A DNA stretch of 64,000 bases, from the IMG/VR virus record IMGVR_UViG_3300009149_000011, positions 85,007 through 149,006 of that record; one strand, given 5' to 3'. Made by a program: the position numbers and the translations under genes. The notes beneath the pieces were generated by a model, which saw nothing but the letters and a program-made list of their open reading frames with translations, was not told where the DNA came from and did no database searches. Positions 41,749-50,924 of the stretch are shown here, piece after piece. Position 1 is the stretch's first letter; each line of letters opens with the position of its first letter. The stretch is from a virus.

Positions 41749-44019
41749 TCAACTTGGTTGAGCTTGATTTAAAATAGCATCGTTTTTTGACACCAATAAC
41801 TTTCTAAATATAATACCCTGAACCAATACTCTTGATATACCTACAAAAGCACTTGTTCCAAATCCTAATATGTTCACACCCAAAAGACCACCACCATTTC
41901 TAGATATCATAGTATCTCTAAATGTTGCTGAGTCCTGCTCAAGATCAGTGGTGTGTGGTTTATTTTTTCCTATTAAATCTTCCCTTAAAGGATCAGAGTT
42001 TTCTAAAAGATCAGTGGTTTTAGAAATATTCTTAGAGACGTTTACACCTCTTGAGATTTCTGAATCGCCTAACAAGTCAGTCTCTACAGGAACATTCTTA
42101 CTTATAAGATCTTCTCTTAATTGTTGACCAGCAACTAGTAGAGAAGTTTCTTTGCCTACATTTTTTCCTATAAGATCCTCTCTAGGCGCCTCACTGTCTA
42201 CTAATAAATTAGTAACCTTTCCCACGTTCTTGCCTATAAGATCTTCTCTAGGATCTTGACTATCAATTAGTAAGTCAGTTACCTTTCCTACATTCTTGCT
42301 TAAAAGATCTTTTCTAGGAGCCTGGCTATCAGAAAGTAAATCAGTAACTTTCCCTACATTCTTTCCTAACAGATCATTTCTAGTTAGATCACTATCCGTT
42401 TCCAAATTAGTAACCTTAGCCACAGTCTTCCCTAAAAGATCTTTTCTAGTAGTTGCACTATCCGTTTCTAAGTTTGTCACCTTAGTAACAGTCATCCCCA
42501 ATAGATCTTTTCTAGTAGAAGCGCTATCTGTTTCTAAATTTGTTATCTTAGGATTATTTGCCCCAAGCAAGTCAGTTCTAAATTGATTACTATCCGTCTC
42601 TAGATTTGTTACCTTAGAGCTATTTGCTCCAAGTAAATCAGTTCTAAATTGATTGCTATCCACCTCTAAATTGGAAGCTTTAACCACGGTCATCCCTAAT
42701 AGATCTTTCCTAGTCTGAGCGCTATCCGTCTCTAAATTAGTGATCTTAGGATTATTCTTCCCAACTAGATCTTTCCTAGTCGCATCACTATCTCTCTCTA
42801 AGCTAGTAACTTTGGGATTATTCATCCCTAAGAGATCTTTTCTAAATATTTCAGAATCTTTTTCAAGATCAGATTCAACTACAATATTCTTACTTAATAA
42901 ATTCTTTCTTGCTTCAGCAAAGAAAGTTAATAGATCAGTTGTTTCAACCTTACTTCTTCCTATGAGATCTTTTCTTACTCCAGCAAATAAACTGTCTAGA
43001 GTTTCGGTTCTTATTTCAACTTTTTTCCCTACGTTGTTTTGACGTATTGAATCAGAGTCAGTTAATAAATCTGTTACACTCCCCGTGTTGCGAGCTACAG
43101 AATCCTTTCTAATAACATCAGAGGAAGTAAGTAGATCAGTTGTCGGAGAAACGTTAGCCGATATTAAAGCAGCTCTAAAAGCCGCTGATACATCCTCTAG
43201 GGAAATGGTGCTTGTTTTATTCTTGCTCAAGAGAGCGTCTCTAGTTTTAGAGAAAAATGTCTCAAGATCAGTGGAGCTAACAATATTTTTTGAAGTTGAA
43301 TCTTTTCTAAAAACCTCAGAGTCTTTTAACAGATCTGTTTGATCAGACATCCCTTTTGAAAGGTTGTTTTTCCTGTATGCTTCAGAGTCTAATTCAAGAT
43401 TGCTAGTTTCAGATACCCCTTTTGAAAGATTATTTATCCTGTATGCTTCAGAGTCAGTTTCAAGATTTGTTTCTTTTACAGAATTTTTGGCAACATTAGC
43501 GATTCTTATACCTTCAGAGTCGTCAGCTAAATCCCTCCCAGGAACATCTACAGTATTCTTAGAAACAGCGTTTCTTCTTAAAGTTTCAGATGAAGTAAGT
43601 AAATCGGAAGAGTTCTCTACATTTTTAGATAAAAGAGTTTCACGGACTTGACGAGACTTATCTAATAAGTCACTCAATTCTTTGTTTATCTTTAGTCTAG
43701 CTTCAAGTCCTTTTCTTATGTCTTCAGAGCTTCTTAATAAATCAGTTTCCTTAGAAACGTTTTTAGAAAGCAATAAATCTCTTATAGCCTTTGACCCTGC
43801 ATCTAAATCTTTTGAAAATAGGTTTGGTTTATTTTTTGAAAGTAGATGCTCTCTAGTTCTTGGATAAGCAACATCATACACATTTTCAGGACGTACAACA
43901 TTCTTAGCTAGAAGCTTTGCTCTAGTTTCATCAGCAAATTCCCCATAGAATCTTTTAATTCTACGTTCTATTCGCTCTTGCTCATCGTGTTCATCGAAAA
44001 ATGGTCCAAGGTCAGACAT
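41749..44019 (-). CDS. 22-residue tandem-repeat virion protein, 756 aa
   Basis: About 29 repeats of 22 residues fill residues 40-706. The consensus is N-x2-(K)-x-T-(D/N)-L-x3-DS-x3-R-x-D-L-L-x-K: an amphipathic helix DSxxxRKDLLxK joined to a TDL turn. Repeats 17-26 are nearly identical, the first ten more diverged. A hydrophobic tail (residues 707-745) follows. The gene has its own late box and stands between the tape measure and the tail-tip genes, which suggests a long tail or neck fibre. I do not recognise the family. Very regular repeat spacing hints at a ruler or a solenoid. Confidence 0.8.
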   Translation of the reverse strand: MSDLGPFFDEHDEQERIERRIKRFYGEFADETRAKLLAKNVVRPENVYDVAYPRTREHLLSKNKPNLFSKDLDAGSKAIRDLLLSKNVSKETDLLRSSEDIRKGLEARLKINKELSDLLDKSRQVRETLLSKNVENSSDLLTSSETLRRNAVSKNTVDVPGRDLADDSEGIRIANVAKNSVKETNLETDSEAYRINNLSKGVSETSNLELDSEAYRKNNLSKGMSDQTDLLKDSEVFRKDSTSKNIVSSTDLETFFSKTRDALLSKNKTSTISLEDVSAAFRAALISANVSPTTDLLTSSDVIRKDSVARNTGSVTDLLTDSDSIRQNNVGKKVEIRTETLDSLFAGVRKDLIGRSKVETTDLLTFFAEARKNLLSKNIVVESDLEKDSEIFRKDLLGMNNPKVTSLERDSDATRKDLVGKNNPKITNLETDSAQTRKDLLGMTVVKASNLEVDSNQFRTDLLGANSSKVTNLETDSNQFRTDLLGANNPKITNLETDSASTRKDLLGMTVTKVTNLETDSATTRKDLLGKTVAKVTNLETDSDLTRNDLLGKNVGKVTDLLSDSQAPRKDLLSKNVGKVTDLLIDSQDPREDLIGKNVGKVTNLLVDSEAPREDLIGKNVGKETSLLVAGQQLREDLISKNVPVETDLLGDSEISRGVNVSKNISKTTDLLENSDPLREDLIGKNKPHTTDLEQDSATFRDTMISRNGGGLLGVNILGFGTSAFVGISRVLVQGIIFRKLLVSKNDAILNQAQPS
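41902..43902 (-). repeat. 66-base tandem coding repeat array, about 29 units
   Basis: DNA counterpart of the 22-residue repeats. Neighbouring units in 42200-42800 differ by only a few bases, which marks recent unequal crossing-over or slippage. Long plus-strand open frames here are by-products of the repeat. Confidence 0.85.
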
Positions 44020-44034
44020 GTATTATGTTTTTAT

Positions 44035-44042
44035 TATAAATA
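44035..44042 (-). promoter_or_regulatory. Putative late promoter box TATTTATA
   Basis: Minus-strand GTTATTTATAATAAA, 15 bases before ATG 44019 of the repeat protein. Confidence 0.65.
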
Positions 44043-44070
44043 ACTGGACAAAAATTTTAAAAGACTTGTT

Positions 44071-47000
44071 TTAAGTAACAAGATCGTTATCATCAACAAT
44101 AAATTGTTGTATATCTCTACCGTTCAACTTAAGATCGACTGTAATTGTTCTATTACCTCCACCTCCTCCAGATTTACCTCCTGAGCCCAAACTTCCAGAT
44201 AACTCTTGCATCGCTGTCGCAATAGTCCCCATTGCGGCAGCATTCGCTAACCCCTCAGAAACATCAGCAAACTCTTCTAATCTATCCATATCAAGAGCTG
44301 CAACCGCAGTATTAAGCCTTTCTATACCTTCAGAGAAACGATCCATGCCATCGGCAGCTATTACCATGAAATCAGCCAATGGCTCCATTACAGCGGCTAA
44401 TCCAGACAACATGCCAACCATAGTAATTAAACCAAGTATAGCAACTGGGTTTAAGAACCCCATTGCGGCTACAGAAAACCCAAGTAAACCTGGGACTGCT
44501 GATAACAAAGCATCTCCCATTTGAGAAAAGCCTCCCCAGTTTATATTAACAAGAGATTTAAACGCATCAGCAGCAAGCAATAACCCGCCCGCCGCAGCAG
44601 CTAATGATGCTCCGACAAGAATCAACGTACCAGCTCCTAATAACAAGAATACTAATTGTGGACCCATAAGTAAAGCTCCAAGACCCATTAATGCAAGCAC
44701 TGATAAAGCCATAATCCCAATACCCATTAGAACGCTGCCCCAGTCTATATCAGTCATCATTTGCATTGCAAACGCAAATGGTATTAAGGATGCTCCAACT
44801 AAAACCATAGCCAGCGCTCCTTTTAATAAACTTCCCATATCCACGGCGCTCATCAGTTTAGATAAAGCAACAATAGACCCTCCTAATACTATTAAAGATA
44901 AAGACGCCATTGCTAGTTGCGGTAGAGCCTCAAATCCTCCCATAGTGCTCATAGCCATACCAAAAGCGGCTACACCCACACTGATACCTACAAGCGAAGC
45001 AGTTACCTTAAGAATGTCTTTCATTTTTACTCCACCAAAAGCTTTTATTCCATTTGCTAAACTCCCAAGAAATCCGCCACCTTTACCTTTTGGCATTTTT
45101 TTACTTAATTTATCAGAGCTTTCAGTTATTCCGCCAAGAGCCCCGCTTCCACCGCCTGCAATTTTACTAACCCCTCCTTTTACAGCTGAAGCTATAAATT
45201 GCCCGATTGATGATTTAAATATAAACGCGGCAGCCATTAACCCGCCTACTATCATTTTTCCCCACCCTGGCAGCTTATTAATCCCTTGATTAAGAACGCC
45301 TAATACTTTAGCAAGCGTCTCTATAAAAGGTTGAAAAATTGTAAATGTATTTATTAGTGTATTAACTAAGGCTGTCCAAGAATCCTGTAAAGACTTATTT
45401 TCCATAGCTTGCGTTTCTAAATCTTTAGCTCTAGCTACTCTATCTTCTGTTAATTTTTTAATCTCATCTGGGCCCAGCATAGAAAGATCTCTACCATCTA
45501 AAATATCAGCAAGATCTGAATCAGCCTTAATTTGAACTTTGCCGTCTTTAAATTCCGTCATATCGGCGATCATAGCTTTCGCATCTTCACCTCCTTCAAA
45601 TTCAAACATACTCTCAGGGAATATATCTAGCTTAGCATTATCTTGAGCTGTCTTAGTAAACATGTTTTGAAGATCAGTAAGCTGCATACCTGTAGCATCC
45701 GCTACAATTCTAAGCCTGTCAGAATCTACTGGGTCGAATTTCATTTCCCCAGTCTTTTCATCAAACTCCCCTATGTCACCACCCATTTGCTTCAATAGCT
45801 TTTGCATTTCTTCAGGACCCTTACGAGCGGCTGAAAGTAAATCCATTGGGTTTATGTTTGCGAAAGAACCTGCAGCCAATTGTAATTCAGCAGCCATCTC
45901 CATAGACCCTTCAATACTCCTAGCTCTTTCAGCTACATTGAAAATACTGTCTACGTTAATTCTCATTCTTTCAGCTTGAGCCGTCATTCTAGCTAAACTT
46001 TCTTCTCCTCCTTGGAATCCGAACTCACGCATCTTTTTGATGTTTCTTTCCATTCCTTCCAACACCCTCTTTGTGCTAACTCCTAATAATTTAGCGTTAA
46101 CATTAGCTGTTTTAAAGGCTCCTTCTACCCTTTCGGAATCAGCTCCCATATTTATAAGATCTCCAGCTAAACCCGCCATAGTCTCAGAGCTTGCTCCAGT
46201 AGCTTTTTGAACCGCTGCCATAGAGTCAGCCATTTGAATCAACGTCCCTTTATCTACGCTCCTAATCTCCTCAGAAAGAGACCCCATAAGCTGAACCGTC
46301 TCACCAACACTCATTCCAAACTCAGCGGTTTTCATAGTAAGGTCTGTCATCGCCGCAGCGCCTTCCATCCCTACACCTTTAAACATGATGCCAAAATTTT
46401 TCTGAGCATCAGATATAGCTTGATCGAATTCGAACATTCTATCAATACCTTTTCTTTTAATATTTTTACCTAAAGCTTCCATCCCTTTACTAAGGCTGAA
46501 AATTTCTTTAGTGCTTTTTTGAGCTTCGGCTACAAATTCTTTTTGACCCTCAACCATATTAGACATATTGCCAGCAATACTCATGGTTTCAACATCCATT
46601 TTTCCAAACAGATTCAAAGCAACCGCAGCATCATCTCCATATTTTTCTACAAACTTAGAAATCTCACCTTTAGCTATTGCTATAGCTAAATCCTTTCTAA
46701 GTGTTTCATCAGCAATATTAAGTAGCTCACCATGCTCTTTGGTGATACTAGCCATTTCCTTATCTATACTTTTGTAGGCATCAAGTTGATCCTCTGTTTT
46801 TTCAAGTATTTGTTTTAAGGTATCTTTATTTAGATCAGTTAAATCATCTTTATAATGATCCCAATCTTTCATTATTTCCTTAGTCTCTTTTTGAAAATCT
46901 ACTAAGGACATGTCCTCAATAGATCTACCCACTTTAGTTTCCATTAAATTTGAAAACTCCTTCATGGATCCAGCATTAAGCTGAGACATGCTAGAAGCCA

Positions 47001-47352
47001 AGTCTTTCACCCCTTTAGAAAGATCCCATTTAGCTAGTGATGCAAAATCCTTTTGCAAGCCCTCAGTTTTGTTTAAAAAACTTTTATCAAGCTCTTCTCC
47101 AACCGTTTTAAGCCCGTCTCTAATTTCCGTAAGATGATTTGCAATGTTTGTGAGGTCTGCAGGGGTCTTTTTAACTTTATCAAAAAATTCAGCCCCAGAT
47201 ATGTTCATGATATTATTGGAAATAGCATCCCACGTATCTCTAGTGCCATCAGTGAGACGTTTCATCTCTTTCTGGTTGTTCAAGATATTATTTGTTGCAT
47301 TTAAAGCTTGTTGATAAGCTTTTGGGTCAAAATTTCCTGGAGCGTCAGCCAT
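44071..47352 (-). CDS. Tail tape measure protein, 1093 aa
   Basis: Long helical N-terminal part with coiled coils (about 1-260), a conserved middle rich in QxAxSxxAVQKATG and AELQLAAGSF segments typical of tape measures, then from about residue 690 to 1000 a chain of hydrophobic segments (LALMGLGALLMGPQLVFLLL) that probably form the membrane-inserting part. The C-terminus is Gly-rich and ends in a small strand motif (TITVDLKLNGRDIQQFIV). It determines tail length and takes part in genome passage. Late box 16 bases upstream and a terminator before it make it the first gene of its transcript. Confidence 0.88.
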   Translation of the reverse strand: MADAPGNFDPKAYQQALNATNNILNNQKEMKRLTDGTRDTWDAISNNIMNISGAEFFDKVKKTPADLTNIANHLTEIRDGLKTVGEELDKSFLNKTEGLQKDFASLAKWDLSKGVKDLASSMSQLNAGSMKEFSNLMETKVGRSIEDMSLVDFQKETKEIMKDWDHYKDDLTDLNKDTLKQILEKTEDQLDAYKSIDKEMASITKEHGELLNIADETLRKDLAIAIAKGEISKFVEKYGDDAAVALNLFGKMDVETMSIAGNMSNMVEGQKEFVAEAQKSTKEIFSLSKGMEALGKNIKRKGIDRMFEFDQAISDAQKNFGIMFKGVGMEGAAAMTDLTMKTAEFGMSVGETVQLMGSLSEEIRSVDKGTLIQMADSMAAVQKATGASSETMAGLAGDLINMGADSERVEGAFKTANVNAKLLGVSTKRVLEGMERNIKKMREFGFQGGEESLARMTAQAERMRINVDSIFNVAERARSIEGSMEMAAELQLAAGSFANINPMDLLSAARKGPEEMQKLLKQMGGDIGEFDEKTGEMKFDPVDSDRLRIVADATGMQLTDLQNMFTKTAQDNAKLDIFPESMFEFEGGEDAKAMIADMTEFKDGKVQIKADSDLADILDGRDLSMLGPDEIKKLTEDRVARAKDLETQAMENKSLQDSWTALVNTLINTFTIFQPFIETLAKVLGVLNQGINKLPGWGKMIVGGLMAAAFIFKSSIGQFIASAVKGGVSKIAGGGSGALGGITESSDKLSKKMPKGKGGGFLGSLANGIKAFGGVKMKDILKVTASLVGISVGVAAFGMAMSTMGGFEALPQLAMASLSLIVLGGSIVALSKLMSAVDMGSLLKGALAMVLVGASLIPFAFAMQMMTDIDWGSVLMGIGIMALSVLALMGLGALLMGPQLVFLLLGAGTLILVGASLAAAAGGLLLAADAFKSLVNINWGGFSQMGDALLSAVPGLLGFSVAAMGFLNPVAILGLITMVGMLSGLAAVMEPLADFMVIAADGMDRFSEGIERLNTAVAALDMDRLEEFADVSEGLANAAAMGTIATAMQELSGSLGSGGKSGGGGGNRTITVDLKLNGRDIQQFIVDDNDLVT

Positions 47353-47368
47353 TTATAAATCATTTTTT

Positions 47369-47376
47369 TATAAATA
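47369..47376 (-). promoter_or_regulatory. Putative late promoter box TATTTATA
   Basis: Minus-strand TCTATTTATAAAAAA, 16 bases before ATG 47352 of the tape measure gene, just after the terminator of the preceding operon. Confidence 0.65.
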
Positions 47377-47389
47377 GATGATAATAAAA

Positions 47390-47416
47390 AAAGACCCCTA
47401 TTATAAAGGGGTCTTT
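47390..47416 (-). terminator. Terminator between the 214-aa membrane gene and the tape measure gene
   Basis: AAAGACCCC pairs with GGGGTCTTT over a nine-base loop with further A/T pairs inside it; seven T follow on the minus strand. Confidence 0.85.
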
Positions 47417-47438
47417 GGCACTCGTGAAACTAAAATTA

Positions 47439-48083
47439 TTAATCTCTTTTTCCTCTTAAATAATTCAACCCTTCCTTATTACCCATGCTTCCTAATCTTG
47501 AGTTCATGAAGTTTAAAGCGGTTCTAGAGTTTTTCCCATAAGAAGCGTTATTGATTGTTCCTTGAGTTTCTCTATAAAGATTAGCAGCTTCTTTAGCCCC
47601 CATACTCCCCATTCTAGACTCTCTATATCTTAAAACATCGTTGATATTCTTTTGATTTGGATCTTCGTCATTCCCTGACCCTGGAGTAAACCAATAATTA
47701 GAATCAAATGTTGACAAAGCGCCAACTCTCCAAGTTTTCATATTTAAAATACCATCCAATGCTATACCAATAATAAGTAAAGATAAAATTGGGTAAAGGA
47801 AATATCCTAAGTCTCCAGAAGCATTTATAATATAAGCTGAAAATTCATTGTTGAATAATACCAAAAATACTACAGGAGCGGTTTTCACCACCCCCCTAAA
47901 CAATCTCTGATAAGAAGTTTCTGCATGAGGTATAAATATCCAAGCAATAAACATCATTACAAGTCTAAATGGTAAAGTTAATAAGCTTACGATACCGCCT
48001 TTGACTTTTTTGTTTCTTAGCTTTCTTTCTCTAGATTTGTTAAGATTACCAAGAATCCTATCTTTTATTTTGCTATCCTCCAT
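47439..48083 (-). CDS. Membrane protein with two short internal repeats, 214 aa
   Basis: Hydrophobic segments near residues 30-52, 67-82 and 92-112. In the C-terminal third two copies of a motif (R-x-S-R-M/L-G-S-M-G-x-K-E) appear at about 152-163 and 191-202. Function unknown. Between structural genes and sharing a transcript with the 582-aa gene upstream (25 bases apart), so it may be virion-linked or a lysis/assembly helper. Confidence 0.7.
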   Translation of the reverse strand: MEDSKIKDRILGNLNKSRERKLRNKKVKGGIVSLLTLPFRLVMMFIAWIFIPHAETSYQRLFRGVVKTAPVVFLVLFNNEFSAYIINASGDLGYFLYPILSLLIIGIALDGILNMKTWRVGALSTFDSNYWFTPGSGNDEDPNQKNINDVLRYRESRMGSMGAKEAANLYRETQGTINNASYGKNSRTALNFMNSRLGSMGNKEGLNYLRGKRD

Positions 48084-48108
48084 AATCTTTTTTAGTTAGT
48101 TCCTACTA

Positions 48109-49857
48109 CTATAACGTATTATCATCGAAAAAGGTTGCATCTTGCTTGCTTAATATTTTTCTAATCTCTTTTATCATAAAACTTTTTGCAAGTTTTTTAG
48201 CGTCTTCTGGAGATTTGTCTGGAGCCTTTTCCCCTTTTTCTTCAGGCTTAACTTCAGTATCATCCGCAATTTGAGTTACTCCTATGTAATCTCTTATTGC
48301 CGTTAACATTCCTTTCTTAATGTTTGGATCCACTATATTAGTATAAATATTTTTCATGAATCCATTAAGATATGCAAGAGCTCTTTCTTCATCAGCGTCA
48401 AGATTTAAATCTTTACCACTTGGCTCTATTGGAGATCCCAAAAAAACCATCTTTAACCACTTGTACTGTTCAGGGTAAGCTTCTATTTGAATAGGTTGCG
48501 CCGTTTCATGTAGTTGATCCCCTATTGAGCTCTTTAACACTTTTAAATTATTCTCTAATCTATTTTTACCAGCGTTTACATCACTTTTAAACGTTTTGAA
48601 AAACTCTCTCGCCTCTTTAGATGCGTCTGGTATATTTACTTTAAACTTAGAAATCCTATTGTCTTGAAGCGTCTTAACAAACTCAGGCAATTTAAATTCA
48701 TCTCTTGAAATCGAGAAAATCTTTGGTTCTCTAGCTGTTTCAACCTCTTTGTCATAATCAGTAGCAATCGATACTGATTTTACTTTACTAACATTTACGA
48801 ATGGCAACACTAATGGTTTACCTGGGGCTATTAGCGTGTTGCTCCATTGAGACCTCATCTCTGACCACTTCATAGGGAACTTTCCCCCGCCATCACCTTC
48901 TATTAATAGCTCGAATAAGAATCCACTACTTCTACCATCCATTCTCTTGAGAACTTTTATAGGGTAATTTAACCCTTCTGAAGACACTATTTTTATTATA
49001 CTTCCAGATCTCACTTGAGTTATATGAAATGCTTCACCTTGCTCTCCTATAATAACATCAGAAAGCCCTAATATGCCTCCCCAGCTACCATCCGACTCAT
49101 AAGGGAAAAGCCCGTTAATAAAATTGGTCGGACTAACTTTAAATGAAGTGTTCTTGGATTTAAACTCACCCCCATTAAATGTTCCCCCTAAAAATTGAGC
49201 ATCACTTCCATCTTTTGACGAAACGAATTTTACCCCTCTGAATTCTCCATCCATCCACTTTCCAGTGAAAGCAAGTACTTGCTCAGTTTTAAAATCTATT
49301 GTAATTGCTTCTGCTATAAACTTAGATTCAGCTAACCAATTAAGCTTTCCAGTCTTCCAGTCATAATTTTTACTTTCAGACATGCCAGCTAATACAGTTA
49401 TCTTTCTTGCTGGATTTTTTCCAGCAATCAAATAAGTTCCATCCCCATTCTTTTGTATACCTAAAGTATACCCTCCGCTTTCTTGAGATTCTGAATCTAC
49501 CTCTTCCTGATCAGGATTGGAATTCATATTATCAGAAGCTTTCTTAAGTTTATCAGCCTGTTCTACAGCGTCAATAATCTCCTTAGTTTCTTTATATTGT
49601 AGATCTGTCATCTCAGACTTGTATAGCTCCAACTCCTGTTTAGCTGCAGCTATATCACCACTCATAGCTTGAGTGATCTTAGCACGTATTGTATTGCTTA
49701 TTGCTTTAAATGTAGGAGAATTAAGAGCATCCTTGATGGACTTCCTGTAGGAATTAAACTTAGACTTGATATCTTTGAGAGATAATTCATCTATCCTATC
49801 AAAAGATTTGTTGTTTTTTTGTTCTATATTTTTGAATTCTTCGAAGAAATCGTGCAT
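48109..49857 (-). CDS. Virion protein with MORN-like strand repeats, 582 aa
   Basis: Helical N-terminus (1-120), then a beta-rich middle around residues 175-245 with repeated F-x-G-x-(W/F)-x-G-x-F blocks (FTGKWMDGEFRG, FLGGTFNGGEF) recalling MORN repeats, then a helical C-terminal half ending in acidic tails. A late box lies 16 bases before the ATG. Position between tape measure and gp26-type baseplate genes suggests a tail or baseplate part. No certain homologue. Confidence 0.72.
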   Translation of the reverse strand: MHDFFEEFKNIEQKNNKSFDRIDELSLKDIKSKFNSYRKSIKDALNSPTFKAISNTIRAKITQAMSGDIAAAKQELELYKSEMTDLQYKETKEIIDAVEQADKLKKASDNMNSNPDQEEVDSESQESGGYTLGIQKNGDGTYLIAGKNPARKITVLAGMSESKNYDWKTGKLNWLAESKFIAEAITIDFKTEQVLAFTGKWMDGEFRGVKFVSSKDGSDAQFLGGTFNGGEFKSKNTSFKVSPTNFINGLFPYESDGSWGGILGLSDVIIGEQGEAFHITQVRSGSIIKIVSSEGLNYPIKVLKRMDGRSSGFLFELLIEGDGGGKFPMKWSEMRSQWSNTLIAPGKPLVLPFVNVSKVKSVSIATDYDKEVETAREPKIFSISRDEFKLPEFVKTLQDNRISKFKVNIPDASKEAREFFKTFKSDVNAGKNRLENNLKVLKSSIGDQLHETAQPIQIEAYPEQYKWLKMVFLGSPIEPSGKDLNLDADEERALAYLNGFMKNIYTNIVDPNIKKGMLTAIRDYIGVTQIADDTEVKPEEKGEKAPDKSPEDAKKLAKSFMIKEIRKILSKQDATFFDDNTL

Positions 49858-49873
49858 GTCTGTTCGCTTTCTT

Positions 49874-49881
49874 TATAAATA
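49874..49881 (-). promoter_or_regulatory. Putative late promoter box TATTTATA
   Basis: Minus-strand ACTATTTATAAAGAA, 16 bases before ATG 49857. Confidence 0.65.
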
Positions 49882-49897
49882 GTCGAAAAAGATTAGA

Positions 49898-50881
49898 TTA
49901 CCTTCCCGACTTGGAGTTTGTTTTAGCTCTTTGAGCTGCAGCGTCTTCTGCTTTTCTTTTCTTCTCAAACTCTTCTTGCAATCTTTGAAGATACCATTTT
50001 CTATCACTTATAGACATATTCATAGCTTCATGATATGATATTCCATTTTGACTATAATGGCTTGCTAAAAAGCATTCTTCTTTAATGTTTTTTAAATGAG
50101 ACTCTGGAAGCTTCAAGAAATCATTACTAATACCAAACTTATGCATTGATTCATGTGAGCAAACTGGGCAGTTGAATTGTATATTATTTTCTACTCCTAA
50201 CTCAGTTTCTGAAAAGAATTTTCTTGCTCTATTGAAATCCATAAGGTTCATTGCGTTAAACGCTGCTCTTATGTACTTCTTGCTTTCTATCCCTCCGAAA
50301 GACTCTACTGAATCCACTAATTTTCTCCTAAAAACACTCTTACCCTCTTCTTGTTCAATTCCCTGGTACTTTAATTCATCCCTCAATGTTAAAGGCCTGA
50401 TTTTAATAGGTATAACTTTCTTGTTATCAATTTCTTCAACTGATGGAATTAGTCCCATACTATTATACTGAGCTCTAGATGGTATATGTAAAGTGTACAG
50501 CCCATCTTTAGGGTCAAGCTTAGATTCTTTAAAGTTCAAAGAAGATAATCTAACTGGCCACTCTGTTTTATGTCCACAACTCTCACAAGTAACATTAAGC
50601 TTTAGTTCATCTCCCCAGGCTGTAGAATATAAAAACATTAATATACCTTGAAAATCTGGTATCACAAAGTCTAGCGGATCTATATCACTGTCTATAATCA
50701 CACTATTCAAAACCATCTCCATAGCTTTACCTGATTTATTCAGGAAATAACTAGTCAATACTTTTTCCTCAACTCCAGTAAGATACTTAATCATGATAGA
50801 AGAAGTTCCTCCTGAGTAGAATTTACCTTGAGAAGGTAAGTTGACTATATCAAATTCTCTTGAGTCTATTGAGTGTTTCAT
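49898..50881 (-). CDS. gp26-like baseplate hub assembly protein, 327 aa
   Basis: Belongs to the T4 base plate protein family (PF12322-like): NLPSQGKFYSGG at the start, MIKYLTGVEEKVLTSYFL, a domain with C-x-x-C (CESCGH) and, about 120 residues later, CPVCSH, making a zinc site. The C-terminal helix includes the MSISDRKWYLQRLQEE motif common in phage baseplate chaperones. A paralogue lies directly upstream. Both are likely involved in assembling or forming the central hub. Confidence 0.8.
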   Translation of the reverse strand: MKHSIDSREFDIVNLPSQGKFYSGGTSSIMIKYLTGVEEKVLTSYFLNKSGKAMEMVLNSVIIDSDIDPLDFVIPDFQGILMFLYSTAWGDELKLNVTCESCGHKTEWPVRLSSLNFKESKLDPKDGLYTLHIPSRAQYNSMGLIPSVEEIDNKKVIPIKIRPLTLRDELKYQGIEQEEGKSVFRRKLVDSVESFGGIESKKYIRAAFNAMNLMDFNRARKFFSETELGVENNIQFNCPVCSHESMHKFGISNDFLKLPESHLKNIKEECFLASHYSQNGISYHEAMNMSISDRKWYLQRLQEEFEKKRKAEDAAAQRAKTNSKSGR

Positions 50882-50893
50882 AGTGAAAAAAAT

Positions 50894-50911
50894 AGGGGCG
50901 CTAAGGCCCCT
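50894..50911 (-). terminator. Terminator after the second gp26-like gene
   Basis: AGGGGC / GCCCCT stem with a six-base loop and a T-rich end on the minus strand, between the two gp26-like genes. Confidence 0.7.
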
Positions 50912-50924
50912 TATTAAATTGGTA

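Noticed and set aside
41755-41775. A -1 frameshift heptamer (T TTA AAT) near the end of the repeat protein
   Set aside because: The -1 frame meets TAG within ten codons; the next gene is in the +1 frame, so this heptamer cannot join them.
41870-43867. Long plus-strand open frames opposite the repeat protein
   Set aside because: They repeat with the same 66-base period and are mirror products of the repeat codons; no promoter or family supports them.
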